DNA of 12,687 nucleotides, taken from an uncultured Bacilli bacterium. Lineage in GTDB: Bacteria; Bacillota_I; Bacilli_A; RF39; UBA660. The notes below the pieces were generated by a model, which searched no databases, had not been told where the DNA came from, and saw only the letters and a program-made list of their open reading frames with translations. The translations under genes and the position numbers were made by a program. The stretch covers positions 1-12,687 of the forward strand of contig CANRCI010000035.1 of assembly GCA_947629075.1 (NCBI GenBank), written 5' to 3'. Below, piece by piece: positions 12,641 through 12,687 of the stretch (position 1 is the first letter of the stretch; each line of letters begins with the position of its first letter).

Positions 12641-12687
12641 TTATTTATATTTTAATTCTATATCATAAGCACATTTATAGTCAAATA
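12641..12687 (-). CDS. Possible C-terminal end of a gene (fragment)
   Basis: One minus-strand frame is open from the window edge to TAA at 12641-12643, encoding FDYKCAYDIELKYK before the stop. The terminator about 28 bases downstream implies a gene ends here. The stretch is too short to identify, and a 14-codon open frame alone is weak evidence. Confidence 0.4.
   Translation of the reverse strand, partial: FDYKCAYDIELKYK

Noticed and set aside
1..12687. UGA recoding as tryptophan (Mycoplasma-like code)
   Set aside because: Several genes end at TGA in tight operon context, and tryptophans in conserved motifs (for example L20 KLWITR) are TGG, so the standard code applies.
1..12687. CRISPR arrays, insertion sequences, phage genes, tRNA or rRNA genes
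   Set aside because: No regular direct repeats, transposase or integrase motifs, terminal inverted repeats or tRNA-like cloverleaf segments were seen on either strand.

Overview
The window is low-GC DNA (A+T-rich by eye) with Gram-positive style genes: strong GGAGG-type ribosome binding sites, TTGACA/TATAAT promoters and short intrinsic terminators. UGA is a normal stop codon (several genes end in TGA) and Trp is TGG, so the code is the standard bacterial one and not that of Mycoplasma. The gene families and the Lys/Glu-rich tails suggest an uncultured, host-associated member of the Bacilli (Erysipelotrichales / RF39 / Acholeplasma-like). That placement is an inference; no rRNA gene is present to confirm it.

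Layout. (1) At 1-1484 (+) are the end of an OmpR-type response regulator and its sensor histidine kinase, translationally overlapped. They converge on (2) 1499-2407 (-), a surface-anchored Ig-like (Big_2-type) protein. (3) At 2461-6685 (-) is an information-processing block: infC-rpmI-rplT with its own consensus promoter and an attenuator leader (probable L20 leader), then rpsB-tsf, a strong terminator, and gmk with its own promoter. (4) At 6682-10611 (-) is a run of small membrane or unknown proteins: a DUF1294 protein, two unknown proteins, a YtxH/DUF948 pair, a six-helix membrane protein, and a membrane-anchored protein that looks like a catalytically dead cofactor-independent phosphoglycerate mutase. 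(5) At 10758-11702 (+) is a short GH13 alpha-amylase-family protein. (6) At 11709-12550 (-) are two overlapping GNAT acetyltransferases, the upstream one resembling aminoglycoside 6'-N-acetyltransferases. The end of a further minus-strand gene may lie at the right edge.

The most unusual points are these. Ribosomal proteins S2 and L20 both carry a charged linker followed by the same ~35-residue Rho_N/SAP-like module at the C-terminus. The iPGM-like protein has lost essentially every metal and catalytic residue but kept the fold signature and gained a C-terminal membrane anchor. The infC gene appears to start at ATA behind an attenuator with an exact 8-nt antiterminator complement. Together, S2, EF-Ts, L20, L35, IF3 and Gmk form a translation/nucleotide block. 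The 6.7-10.6 kb block looks like cell-envelope genes of unknown purpose.
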